Assembly (NCBI GenBank): GCA_963575745.1
Contig: CAUYUJ010014349.1
Location: 126,001 to 190,000, forward strand
Direction of reading: 5' to 3'
Origin: Prorocentrum cordatum
Taxonomy: Eukaryota; Sar; Dinophyceae; Prorocentrales; Prorocentraceae
DNA: 64,000 nucleotides
This document shows, one piece after another, positions 41,898 through 51,999 of the stretch. The notes below the pieces were generated by a model. It saw nothing but the letters and a program-made list of their open reading frames with translations. It was not told the DNA's origin and did no database searches. The position numbers and the translations under genes are program-made. Numbering within the stretch: position 1 is the first letter of the stretch; each line of letters begins with the position of its first letter.

Positions 41898-43201
41898 CTC
41901 CTCGTTCTTGTTTTCCAGAATCGCTCATTCGCCCGTTTGAAATTGCACGTCACACACAAACAACTGGCGCAAACCAGCACCATCACAACCAGCGACATCG
42001 TGAGCACGGTCACGTAGATCCACTGCGTCTCGTTGATGTCCAGGCTTGGGCAGGTCTCCTCCGCTTTTGTCGTCGTAGCCGCCGTTGTCGCCACAAGCGC
42101 CGCCAGTCTCTGTGCTGTCCTGGCCCCTGCCCTCGTCGCTCTGACCATCTCTCGCGCCGGCACTTCATCTGGTGTCTGGTCCACCGCATTCGCCTCGTCG
42201 AAGTCGGCCGCCGCGTCGTTTAGCCCCTGCTCGTTCTTGTCACGCTCTTGCTGGCTGACCTTCTTGCCTGCCGTGAACCTCGCGTCGTACTTCAGCGCGT
42301 GTGTCATCCTCCTCAGCTTCTCCACGAACTGCTGTCGCACCTGCAACTTAGTCAGCCCGTCCGCCATCTGCTGATGTGTATTCGTCCATCTCCACACTCC
42401 GCCGAACTCCTTCATCTTCTCGTTCACTCGCATGATCTCGACGCCCGTCCTGCGCTCCGTCAGGCCACCGGCTGGCGCCTGAGAATTGGCTGCGTCGTAG
42501 AGCGCCTTGCAGTATGTGATACACGGGCTTCGCCCGAGCACCTGCAGCATGTCCGGCCCCGTCAGCTGCATGTTGGGGTAGAGCATCGTGGTCAGCATCG
42601 TCTTCGCAAACTCCAGAGCGCCCACCGCGTTGGCCGCCGCCTGAGCCTCCCCGGCCAGAGAACTCCTGCAAATGCGAACCAACTTCTTGCTCGTCCAATT
42701 GATGATAACCAAAAACGTGGCCTGGCCGTCGTCGATCCTGTCGTCCTCGATCGCGAAGATCATGTAGCCTCCTTGCGACTCGCCGTTAAGTCTTGTTGCC
42801 CATGAAGCGTCCCAGTACACTCCAAGTCGTAGCTCCTCCCACTTGGACACGTAACGAATACGGATGCCCACGTCGCCACCCGCCTTCAGGAACCGCAATG
42901 ATTTGTTGGCCTCCAGCAAACTTCCAACCGTGGCTTCGCTCACGTCACCTTGGGCAAAAGAAACTGTCGCCGCCGCCTGCACCATGCACTGGGATGCCGG
43001 CCACTGCATAGCTCCATTAAGTCCTCGTAGCTGGCTGATCTCCTTCGGCGTGCACAAATCGTCTGGGTACTGGCGGCGTACCTTCTCGATGCCAATCGGC
43101 TTCACCTTGTGGGTGTACTGCTCGGCCTTGACCTCGATCTCGTTCCTTGACTGCGACTGCGTGGTCTCCATACCACAGAAAACGATACCGTTCTGAAGCT
43201 C
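41894..43201 (-). CDS. Copia RNase H with C-terminal membrane segment
   Basis: The frame 41894-43171 begins after a TGA (43202-43204) in the same phase. RNase H motifs are present: YWDASWATRLNGESQGGYMI (first Asp), SLAGEAQAAANAV (Glu), CKALYDAANSQ (Asp) and TNTHQQMADGLTKLQVRQQF (the closing H...ADGLTK block typical of copia). About 60 residues after RNase H an acidic/Ala-rich linker leads to a hydrophobic span WIYVTVLTMSLVVMVLVCAS followed by basic residues, so the protein could be membrane-anchored at its C terminus. The stop overlaps the start of the coiled-coil ORF. Confidence 0.8.
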   Translation of the reverse strand, partial: ELQNGIVFCGMETTQSQSRNEIEVKAEQYTHKVKPIGIEKVRRQYPDDLCTPKEISQLRGLNGAMQWPASQCMVQAAATVSFAQGDVSEATVGSLLEANKSLRFLKAGGDVGIRIRYVSKWEELRLGVYWDASWATRLNGESQGGYMIFAIEDDRIDDGQATFLVIINWTSKKLVRICRSSLAGEAQAAANAVGALEFAKTMLTTMLYPNMQLTGPDMLQVLGRSPCITYCKALYDAANSQAPAGGLTERRTGVEIMRVNEKMKEFGGVWRWTNTHQQMADGLTKLQVRQQFVEKLRRMTHALKYDARFTAGKKVSQQERDKNEQGLNDAAADFDEANAVDQTPDEVPAREMVRATRAGARTAQRLAALVATTAATTTKAEETCPSLDINETQWIYVTVLTMSLVVMVLVCASCLCVTCNFKRANERFWKTRTRR

Positions 43202-43840
43202 TCACTTGCCGAACTTAAAGCGCCTGCTGAGAGTCTGCACCCTGTCCAGGAACGTGCCCTCGTAGGCCTGCTTGTCGGTCAGGTCGGCCTCGCACTCCAA
43301 GTTCTCGCCGCCACCGATGAAGTCGTCCACGCGTAAACCCAGAATGCCGTCCAGGACGTTCTGGCCGTCGTCTGCGCTCCACACCAGAAAGGGGTCGTCG
43401 CCGTCGGCCGCGATGCGGCACGACAGAAAACAGCACCGATCTAGCTGGTGTTGAAGAAATCCGATGTCGATCATGGCCTCCGTGACCGTCTGATTCCACT
43501 GCCTTGGAGCGCGAACATCTCCGAAAGCTGGCTTAAGCATCTGCAATATCTCGTCGTCATTTAGGCCCATCATCTTCGCCAACCTCCTTCGGATGTCCCT
43601 CGTCGGTCTGCTGAAAATGCGCACACCCTGCTCGCGAATGTCTTTGGCCTGCAGGAATGCGCTCTTCACGTCAGCTGCCACCATCTTCCACGACTGCTGG
43701 CACAAGATGAGCAGGATGAGGTACCTCGCGAGCCTCGTCAGAGTAGGGCTTGCCTTCTCCACGTTGGTGCTCGTCACCTCCTCCAAGTGAAATCCTTGAA
43801 GAATCACTCGCGCATTTGCCTCTCGAACTCCGTCCTTCAT
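43202..43840 (-). pseudogene. Copia reverse transcriptase
   Basis: Motifs in order: ANARVILQGFHLEEV, MVAADVKSAFLQA (the D-V-SAFL palm motif with the first catalytic Asp), RAPRQWNQTVTEAMIDIGF and LRVDDFIGGG (the VDD of the second catalytic motif). The phase ends at a TGA (43202-43204) after RRFKFGK. The same phase continues as ELQNGIVFCG, and in this family the position after FG-K is usually Trp (TGG), so the TGA is most simply a TGG-to-TGA change. Upstream, the start of the RT (AWQAVNEATAGAGEVCPMRF, 43671-43937) is in another phase. Confidence 0.8.
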
Positions 43841-43937
43841 TCCACTTCAGCAGAAACCTCATCGGACACACTTCGCCAGCTCCCGCCGTCGCCTCGTTCA
43901 CCGCCTGCCACGCCTGGTTCTCGATCCAGGGTGGCAA
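43671..43937 (-). pseudogene. Copia RT N-terminal segment (other phase)
   Basis: IENQAWQAVNEATAGAGEVC then PMRFLLKWNEG is the N-terminal RT block (aW--V------P-R--L--K). A one-base frameshift near 43850 separates it from the rest of the RT. Confidence 0.65.
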
Positions 43938-43952
43938 TGCCTTGGTCTTGGC

Positions 43953-45458
43953 CTAGTCGAACTGCACCTTTTCGTCCGGCGTGAGCCTGGCCTCCGCCAC
44001 CGCGTCGCGCTTCGCCGCGTTCGTGAGGTAGATCATCTCCTCGTCCTCGTGCAGCAGTAGCAGCTCGTCGTCGCCGGTGTCCGTCTTGGTGGCCTCCGTC
44101 TCCATCGGTGTTATCCTTGGTCTCTTAGCCAACGGTTTGAGCCCGTCGAGCCGTCTCGCCGCGTTCATGCTCTCCAGTAACTCGTCCCTGTCGTCCACCT
44201 TCCGCTTTTCCACTATGGCCTCCGGTTTAGCGTCCTCTTCTTTCTCCTGGCTTGGAGCCTCGATATGAGATTCTCGCCCGCCATCGGCTTCCGGTAGATC
44301 GGCTTCGGGTCGAGACTCGGCCGCCGCTGACTGCGGCTGCTCCTCCTTCACCTCGCACTCGGCTGGCTCGGCTTCTTCGCTGCTCCTCGTCCTTTCGTCA
44401 CGATGAGCCTGCTCCTCGACTGGCTCCTCCACCTTACCGTCAGTGTCCACGCCTGTAGCGTCCACGCCCATGCCCTCGGGCTGTCCGTCGTCTACGTGGC
44501 CCTCTGGGCCCCCGAGCGCGTCGCCAACGCAATCCTTGTACTTGATGGAGCCGGTCGTGTTATTCAACCTCTTGAGCAACCTCTCCGCCGTTGACAAGGG
44601 TAGACCGAAATCATCACCTGCCTCCTCGCGTTGTCGTCGCTCCTCTGGTAGCTCTGGCCTCAGCAACTCGTGCGTCGTCCTGAGCAGCGTGTTGTTATGC
44701 ACGCACCAGATAACTGACTGCCTCAGCTTATCGGGGTCGTCCGTGCACTCGACCTGCGTCACCATCGCCGGACTCATCCAATAACTCTTGATAAAGTCGT
44801 TCTCGCCCTTGTCGCACCTCCAGAAGTAGACGTACTCGCCGATCTGGAACTCCTTCGCTAAGGGTCTGTTGCGAGCCGCTAAGGCCTCTCGCACTGCCCT
44901 CGACATATTCGCCGCGAAGTACGCCTTGGCCGCGTCTCGCCTGCGACCCAGATTCTGGTAGAATCCCTCGTCGTGCTCTCCAAGATCGCCCGTCGTCGTC
45001 GGCTCGTCTGCCATGTTGCCCAGATCTCTGGGCTGCCGTCCGAGCGCGCGCTGCGCTGGAGTAAACCCTCGAACGTTGCGTAGCCGATTCCTCATGTCGC
45101 ACGTCACTCGCACCGTAATTTTCAGGCTGTCGTCTGGTCGGTCCTCGTGATACTTCGCGATCTGCTCTCGTCGTACTTGGTGATTCCTTTCAAGGATCCC
45201 GAGTCGATGATGCGCGTCTCTCGGTATGAGCTGCAATTTAATCTGCCGCGTGTCGCGCCGCTCCGAAAACTCCTCACTCACATGCGCACCACTTTGATCA
45301 GCACGAATACGCACTGGCACACACCAGCCCAATTGATCCAGTTTTTCTCGATCACCTTTATCTCGGTCTTCGCTTTTTCGTCTGGCACTACCGTGTCGAC
45401 CTCGTATCGCGAGCTCTCGTCCATAATCGTTAAAATCAGCTTGTGCTTCTCGTTCCAC
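43953..45458 (-). pseudogene. Copia integrase C-terminal half and linker to RT
   Basis: It begins mid-integrase: VPVRIRADQSGAHVSEEFSE carries the second catalytic Asp and IPRDAHHRLGILERNHQVRR the closing Glu of the DDE triad, both recognisable. A GKEF-type block follows (EFQIGEYVYFWRCDKGENDF, an SH3-like end domain), then a long acidic linker (about residues 280-480) as is usual before copia RT. Confidence 0.75.
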
Positions 45459-45580
45459 TTAACGTGATTAACGTGAAAAGTGTCTATGTCGATCGCGCCG
45501 TTGATACCTCTATCTTTTGTAATCCTAGCGATCCGAACTGGTTTAGGCCTCTGTCGTTTCAAGCCTATCTCACACATCAA
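45278..45580 (-). pseudogene. Copia integrase core, first catalytic Asp (shifted phase)
   Basis: LKRQRPKPVRIARI then AIDIDTFHVNHVKW and LILTIMDESSRYEVDTVV hold the first Asp strand of the integrase core. This 250-base stretch is in a different phase from the integrase parts on both sides, so two compensating indels (near 45580 and 45335) have occurred. Confidence 0.7.
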
Positions 45581-46784
45581 CCCGCGCGCAGCTTACCAAA
45601 CGATCGTCCGCGTTCATCTCCTTGAGTGTTGCTGCCAACGCTTCGCTCGATGGGTGACCCATCTGCACATGCACCTTCTCAACCCACTTGACCCCGTCGA
45701 GCGTGAACTTCTCAAGTAAATTCTTACAAACTTCTTTATACTCGATCTTGTCAAACTCCTCTTGCGTCATCTCCTCTACGGCATAGCTTGACTCGTTCTG
45801 CGGGTCGTCCACGATGCAGATTGCCGCCTGAAACGCCATGCTCCTCGGGTAGTTCTCCACTCCGCGCATGTTGTGAGCTCCTTCCAGCATAACGTGTTTC
45901 TCATTACAGCTGCAACGCCTCCAGAGTCCCTCGTGCATCTTGTACTTGGTCGTCCGCGCGTTCGTGGGCTTCTTGATCGGACCGATCCTGCGCCCGTCGC
46001 GGTCCAGCGCCTTCAGCCCGTACGCGCACTGGTCCACGAACGTGTCGTATCCTTCCATGTCCTGCCAGACGTCCTCGCTCCACGACGTCGCGTACCTGGG
46101 ATGCTCCAAATGCGCGTTCCTCTCGTTCTTCTGCTGCTCGTTGTAGATGTCCCGGCTGAACTTCAGAAACTCTTTCTTCTGCTTCTCTCGCTCTCGTCTG
46201 CGCTGCTGCCGATATCTGTTGTCCTTACTCGCGTCGTTCAGCGGGTTGATCGAAGACCACAGCGTACATGGCGGTGAAATCCAAACTTCTTCTGGCCTCT
46301 CACGTCGCAGTTTTTCAAAGAACGCTTCGCGATGTGACGTCCTCGTACAATCCCAGCCAGTGTCCAACGTATACTTGTCCGTTTTGAAGTCGCCATGCTG
46401 CTCGACATGCTGTGAAATGCGTCCCTCATTGACGAAAATATCCCAAAACTTGCGTTTAACTTTAGGTTTCTCGTCGAGCGTCCTGTTAACCTTCGTAAAC
46501 CAGTCCTTCAGCTGCTCGGCGTCGAAGTTCGTCGTCTCAGCGTCCTCCTGCTCCTCGCCATGAGTGCTGGTCACGTAGAAGTCTATCTCCTCTTCGCTCT
46601 TGACCTCGTGATCTCCGTCCGTGTCGGCGTCCGTCGAGCTAGACTCCTCTTTGATCTCCAGCGCGTCCTCCGGGGAACTCAAAAGGTCCAGGATCATGTG
46701 GCCTTTCTCGTTTGTCTCGATGTCGCTCCACGTCTGAGGTACTTCGTCCAGGTACATCGCCTTCTTGTTGCGGTAGTCCACCAC
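45570..46784 (-). pseudogene. Copia pol N-terminal region with PPC motif and integrase zinc-binding area
   Basis: The frame is continuous in phase with gag-protease across a TGA at 46791-46793 (LEE, stop, GIVVDYRNKK). After an acidic spacer a domain follows: REAFFEKLRRERPEEVWISP then PCTLWSSINPLNDASKDNRY, HLEHPRYATSWSEDVW, and CAYGLKALDRDGRRIGPIKK. This domain recurs in dinoflagellate copia polyproteins. Its SPPC-x-xWS block resembles motif IV (PPC) of C5 cytosine methyltransferases, but I cannot confirm homology. VQMGHPSSEALAATLKEMN near the end matches the H-H zinc-binding entry to copia integrase. Confidence 0.7.
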
Positions 46785-46790
46785 GATGCC

Positions 46791-48515
46791 TCATTCTTCG
46801 AGACACGGCCGAGCCACCAAAAGAGAAATTTTTCCCGGCACCAGGTGCACCGTGATCTCGCGCTTCGTCTTGCGAACCCAGACTGGGAACGTAACCATCT
46901 GCTTTGCCGTCGCCGTAACGTCGTTGCCGAACCGGAATGTCTTCTGGCACCGCTCCGTCGTGATCTGGTCGGCCATGCCCATGTCCGTCAGCTTCTTGCG
47001 CCACTTCGGCCATTCGTCGAGTCCCATGACTGGCTTCGTAGCTCCACTGTCGCCAACTCCTTTGCCCGTAGCCAAATTCACTTCTTCGAGTGGTAATCCG
47101 TGCGCCGTCTCCATGCTTGGAGCGATCTCCGTGAACTTATTGTCCGTGCCGATCTCGTGCAGCATCTTCGCGTCCTCGTCGCCTTTGGTGGGTGCTCCAT
47201 CTCGTCGCCGCTTGAACCTTGGTCCGCGTTGCTGCGTAGATCCCGCATGCGTCGTCTTCGGGCTGCCGTCGAAGTGCTTGCCGCCCTTGCCACCGCCGAA
47301 GGGTACTCGTCCACCGTATCGTCCTTTCTGCTTGCCCTTCTGCACGCCTCTCGCTTTGCCACTGCTGCTGCGTCCTCTTCCTTTTGGCGGCCTGGCATTT
47401 CCAACTCTTGGAGGGGGTAGTCCACGCTTCTCGTCGATCAGCGCCACCGCGGGGTAGAACCCTCGGGACTTCGCCAACTCGTTCATCTTAGCTCGCGCCT
47501 CCGCATACGCTGCGTAGGCCTCCTCGGTAGCCTCGTAGGCGTTCTCGAGATCCTCTGGCACTTCTTCGTCTTCCTCGTACCACTCGTCATCTTCTTGGTA
47601 GTCTTCGTGCGGGTCGTACTCGTCCTCATAGTAGACATCATCATCTTCTTCATCGTAGTCTTCCATCCAGTAGCCTTCCTCTCGACTGCCTCGTCCGTGA
47701 TAAGTGCTCCTCACGCGGTCGATGTCCTTCTTGTGCGCCACGCTATCGCCTCCGAACATCGTCTTCAGACTCTCCGTTACCACCTGCACCGTCAACCTGT
47801 TGTTGCACAGCGCCTTGTGGTTGCCTACTTGCCACTGGGGAATCGCCGCCCGCGTCATCATATGCCATCCTGCCAGTAGGTCTGGTAGCTCGAGTCCAGC
47901 TTCGCGCAGCTTCGTCAGCCCCTTGCCGTGCCTAAGTACGTACGCGTTGAGCGTCTCCTTCGGCTGCCGCGCGAACTCCCTGAAGAATCCGTCGCACCTT
48001 CCTGGCAACTCAACCTCCTGAGTGTACCTGTACAGCACGTCCAACTTCTCGAATATCTCCTCGAATGCCTCGGCGGTGCCCATCCTCTCGAAACTTATCT
48101 CGTCGCAGGCGTCCCACGCGTCGCCCTGCAGGCTCTGCAGGAGCAAGTAGGCGCCCTCACTCACCACTGACGCGCCTCGGCGCGCACACAATCTCTGGAA
48201 CACCGTCGCTCTCCGTCGAAAGTTCCTGTACGTCGCGTGGCTGAGGTCCGTCGCGTCCGGGCAACACTTCGCCAAGCCCGCGTCCATCTGTGGTGGCCGA
48301 TCACGTCCGCCTCGACCACCTCCTCCGAGGAGCTCGCTGTCGTCGTCTGGTACTTCCTGCTCCTCGGCTCCACGACGTTCCTCCTGCTGGCCGCGTCCGC
48401 GTCCAGCACCGCGTCCACGTCCAGCGTCGTCACCGCCACGCCCTTCGCCTTGTCCGCGTCCCGGTCCTGGTTGACCGTTGGGCCGCATCTCTCGACTCTG
48501 TTGGATGAGAATCAA
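46791..48515 (-). CDS. Copia gag and aspartic protease, 574 aa
   Basis: A Gly/Arg/Asp-rich N terminus is followed by a helical capsid-like region (RNFRRRATVFQRLCARRGAS, GDAWDACDEISFERMGTAEA, FFREFARQPKETLNAYVLRH), matching the copia gag (UBN2-type) pattern. A very acidic Tyr/Asp/Glu stretch (about residues 270-310) and a basic GRG/GKG region replace a canonical zinc knuckle. The protease active site is GVGDSGATKPVMG (about residue 470), with LVPGKISLLVARPCLEE at the end. The true start may be the Met of MRPNGQPGPG, ten residues in. It ends in TGA, in phase with the following pol segment. Confidence 0.82.
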   Translation of the reverse strand: MILIQQSREMRPNGQPGPGRGQGEGRGGDDAGRGRGAGRGRGQQEERRGAEEQEVPDDDSELLGGGGRGGRDRPPQMDAGLAKCCPDATDLSHATYRNFRRRATVFQRLCARRGASVVSEGAYLLLQSLQGDAWDACDEISFERMGTAEAFEEIFEKLDVLYRYTQEVELPGRCDGFFREFARQPKETLNAYVLRHGKGLTKLREAGLELPDLLAGWHMMTRAAIPQWQVGNHKALCNNRLTVQVVTESLKTMFGGDSVAHKKDIDRVRSTYHGRGSREEGYWMEDYDEEDDDVYYEDEYDPHEDYQEDDEWYEEDEEVPEDLENAYEATEEAYAAYAEARAKMNELAKSRGFYPAVALIDEKRGLPPPRVGNARPPKGRGRSSSGKARGVQKGKQKGRYGGRVPFGGGKGGKHFDGSPKTTHAGSTQQRGPRFKRRRDGAPTKGDEDAKMLHEIGTDNKFTEIAPSMETAHGLPLEEVNLATGKGVGDSGATKPVMGLDEWPKWRKKLTDMGMADQITTERCQKTFRFGNDVTATAKQMVTFPVWVRKTKREITVHLVPGKISLLVARPCLEE

Positions 48516-48549
48516 GAGCGGACTTTATCGGTCTGGCCGTGGACCTGGA

Positions 48550-48569
48550 GCCGTTGGTTCCGCTACCAA
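48550..48569 (-). promoter_or_regulatory. Putative copia primer-binding site
   Basis: Directly inside the 5' LTR the sense strand reads TTGGTAGCGGAACCAACGG. Copia elements usually use an initiator-Met tRNA primer with PBS TGGTA-C-GAGC, which this resembles. The host tRNA sequence was not available for comparison. Confidence 0.6.
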
Positions 48570-48844
48570 TGTCGGTAGCACTCAACAGAACCACCGAAGT
48601 TGGAACACACGAAGTTCCAAACAAAATATGAAATTGAATAGATTATGATCGATAAGATCCGCTCGTAGTTTATATCAGCTCAGGGGCCCCTACGAATCAG
48701 TTTGAGTCAAAATAGGCAGCGGGCGCGCACGCACCTACACACAAGTATGCACCGCAAGCAAGCAAGCAACACGCACACATGCATGCTAGCAATCATTACA
48801 GCATGCTTAGCTACTACATTGGAACATATTCTGTGCCATTGACA
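48570..48844 (-). repeat. 5' LTR of the copia element (275 bp)
   Basis: Partner of 32335-32611. It should hold the element promoter, though no TATA-like box is evident. Confidence 0.93.
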
Positions 48845-48849
48845 CGTAG
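48845..48849. other. Target-site duplication CGTAG, right
   Basis: Identical to 32330-32334. Confidence 0.9.
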
Positions 48850-48982
48850 GAGGCTGGGAGGGTGCTCAGAGATCGCCGCGCACGGTTGCGACCAGAGTTC
48901 CGCCGCCATCTCACGGTGAGAAACCGCGATGACGATGGCACCGAGAGAGAGCGAGGTTGTCCATGCCCACCAGTTTTGATGC

Positions 48983-51900
48983 ATGCGCACCAGGACTTTC
49001 CAGCCTCAGTGGGCAGGACGGTATTCATGGCCCCACGCGCCTCCATCATCCACATCCTCCTCCTCATCCTACCCCAGGCTTGGGCTGAGTCTGCAGCCCA
49101 AGTTCCTGCCTTGGTTTATATGGCGATTTCTGAGTTCCATGTGTAGCGCCCGCCGCGCCACAGTGGCACACTGGTTGCAATTCTTCCAGTGTCGCGTGTC
49201 CTCACCAGCCAGAAGAGGACTCAAGTCCACGGCCGGCACCTGGGAAGACGATGACACAAGGGACCTCCTAGCACAGAACCGCTCTCAGGCGCACATGCGA
49301 GGCAATAACTGCAAGTGGCTCTGCGAGCGATGCTGGATCAAATCCGTGGAAGGGAGGGGCATCGAGACACCCCTCGCCTCGTACGACCGCGGCCACAAGA
49401 GGTCGCTAGCGATGCGACTGCAGTACTACAGGGGCATCATGGAAGAGTCGCGCCACGACAGGAAGTCCAGTACACTCCCTTCCTTGGCTCGGCTCCCGAT
49501 CGGATATGGGCGACCAGATATGGCCCCGACCCCTACGACCTTGCGCGACCTCGTTATGAAAACCCCTCCTGCCTAAAGCCCCCGCGCAGCCGGCACGACC
49601 CTCCCTGCTCACAAACTGACAGACGGGAGGTTCGGTGTCGAGTCGCACTCCGCCGGCACCTACTCTGCCCGGTGCGACACCTGCCCAGCGGGATCACCCT
49701 TGTTGGAGTGGGCAGCGACCCGCCCAACGCTAGGCTGCTTCCTGTGGAACCCAGAGCCTGAAGCACCCGTCGACGACAGTACTGGTCTACCGCCATGGGA
49801 TCTCATGCCCGCCCTGTGGGCCCAACGGAGGTGGAACGCCGGCTGGGCCTTTGGGCGGTGCCTCACGCACATCTGGAACGTGGCCCCAGGTACGCTCGAC
49901 TACATCCTCGACCAATAGTCCTCGCGCATCTACCCCACGGCACCAGCCAAGCGGGAAGCGACCACGGAAGTGGCAGTTGAGCGCCACGACATCGCCGTCT
50001 ACCTCACCCCAGATTGCGCCAACGCCACAGCTCCAGACGCCTACACAAAACCAGCTACCCCAGCCGGAGGGTTGACCCTCCCCACCAGCACCAGCCAGCC
50101 CCACCCCGACGGTGAGGGGAGCGGGCCAGACGCCGAGGCTCGGGACATCAAGTCTTTGTTCCCCTATATACCCCCGCCCTCGTGGCCCGCCCTACCAACC
50201 CACTCCACCTCAGGGCTCGCAGGACAGGAGTCTCATAGCGCCCTGCGCTCGTTGCTCAAGTTCCTGCTAGAGTGGAACCCCACCATTTACAACAAATGGG
50301 TGGACTACGTGGCGGAATACGGCGTCGGGATCACGGGAGTGAAGACCAACGAGGAGTTTTGCCCCCCCCCCCCCCCAATGTCTGCGCCTTTTCCTGGCCA
50401 GCATCTACGGAGAGACGACCCCAGACAGTTGCCATCCCCCACGTATCCCATGGGACAGCCATCCAGCGGCAGCGGCACGGGTGGTGTCCCACCTGACGCG
50501 GGCCAACGTGATGCATGCGAGCAAATGGCAGGCATACGCAGCCAACCTTGACGAGCAGCGAGGCGCTTCCCCTCGTTCGCCACAGGCTCAGCACCCTACT
50601 GCAATACCTCGTGAACATGGACCCCGCGACCCTCGCCGACGGCACCATCAAATCACCGGCGAAGCTGGGCCCAGTTCAGACCGCCATGGAGTCCGCAACC
50701 ACGGCAAACTCCCCAGCGGCATACTGGCTGAACAGACCCGGCGATGTAGCAAACGCCCCCCCCCATCAGACAGCCAGGCTCGGGAGCAAAGGCACCTCCA
50801 GGTCACTGCCCCAGGGCGGATGATGAGGCCCCCGGCAACGAAGGGGCCAACGACCCGCCCTCGGACTTGCAGGGCTCGCGCGAGCAGGCATGCAAGACCG
50901 AGGGCGAACACGATGCGCCCGACTGGGGGGACGACCCAGGAAACGCATGTGCCACAATCAAGGAAACGAGCCCGATCGCGAGCCCAGAACGGGCCGCCGA
51001 CGAGGACGAAGGAGCAGACCTCTTCGACCCCCTAGGTGCATTCACGGATGCGCCCCCGAGCGGCAAGGCCTGGACCCCCTATTCGCAGACCGTTGACCAA
51101 GTCGCTGCCCTGGAACTCCGGAGGGCCAAGGACAGCTCCGGAAAAAAGGGGAAGCGCATCATCCTGGGATCGCGCGGGAGCCAGGATCGACCGCGCGACC
51201 AACCGCACTTCGTGGGGCCGAGGACGCGACCGCCCCGCCTCGGAAGGTTCTGAAGACGGGAGAGGGCGCGCCGCCAAGCCACCAACGGGTAATCTCACGC
51301 GCGCAGAGGCCCGCTGGGCACCCTGGAAGGAGCCCAGCCATACTACGATAACCTGAACGACCCCATGGGTGGCGGCCGCATGTACATATGCACTATTGCA
51401 GCTGCAGACGTGGAAAGGAACGAACCCATCCAGGACAATATTACACGCCTGCAAAAGACTTTTGGAGGCTCCTTCAACGGCATCTGGCATGCGTGGGTTA
51501 AGCGGGCTGCCCTGAGTCAGGACCCCAAGGGGCGCTACAAGAGCAATCCCGAACTCAACGCGCCCAAAACGTGCGCGGAGTTCCTGGAAGCATGGGCCAA
51601 CGCCGGCCATGATGCATATCGGATGGACCGAGAACTCAGGCTCGGCGTAGATTGGGCCGCAGTTAGGGACAAGCACATGAGCTCCGTGAGGCACGACGCT
51701 CACGCGCACGCCCCACGCGAGCACGGCAGCCGCGACGAGCCGGCCCCCTCGACTGCCGAGAGCCGAGCATTCGCGCATGCAGCTGCGCAGGACCCCTGGG
51801 CTGGAGCCATTGGAACTGCCACCCCCAGCCAGTGGCGGGGCTGGCAAGAGTGGACCTCGTGGGAGCGGCGAGATGCCCCATGGACGGGCCCCGATTGGAA

Positions 51901-51997
51901 AGGCAGGGGCGAACGATACTCCCCAAGAGGGGGCGATCGCGACTGGGACAAGCGGGCCCGCTGGTGGGCTAAGAGCGACACCGACACCCAAGGCTGA
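48983..51997 (+). pseudogene. Decayed reading frame of unknown function
   Basis: One phase stays open from 48983 to 50551 except for TAA at 49574 and TAG at 49916. It includes GNNCKWLCERCWIKSVEGRG, HSAGTYSARCDTCPAGSPLL, RWNAGWAFGRCLTHIWNV and FLLEWNPTIYNKWVDYVAEY, all ordinary protein composition. A run of about 15 C at 50363-50377 coincides with a phase change (ARVVSHLTRANVMHASKWQA in the next phase). Further open segments follow at 50515-50823, 50867-51253 and 51365-51997 (IQDNITRLQKTFGGSFNGIW, ELRLGVDWAAVRDKHM). The pieces may be one pseudogene, a gag-like protein of another retroelement, or exons. I do not recognise the family. Confidence 0.4.
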
Positions 51998-51999
51998 CG

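Larger units (their letters stand above)
32335..48844 (-). mobile_element. Ty1/copia LTR retrotransposon (minus strand), interrupted by a DIRS-like element
   Basis: LTRs at both ends, TGTC...GACA termini, a perfect 5-bp target duplication and the gene order gag-protease-integrase-RT-RNase H place it in Ty1/copia. Without the 8.5-kb insert at 33224-41752 it is about 8.0 kb. After the 5' LTR (48570) the minus strand reads TTGGTAGCGGAACCAACGG, a plausible primer-binding site of initiator-Met tRNA type. The expected purine tract before the 3' LTR is not seen; the sense strand there is pyrimidine-rich (CTTTTTTTCCCCTG). Several stops and frameshifts make it non-autonomous today. Confidence 0.9.
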
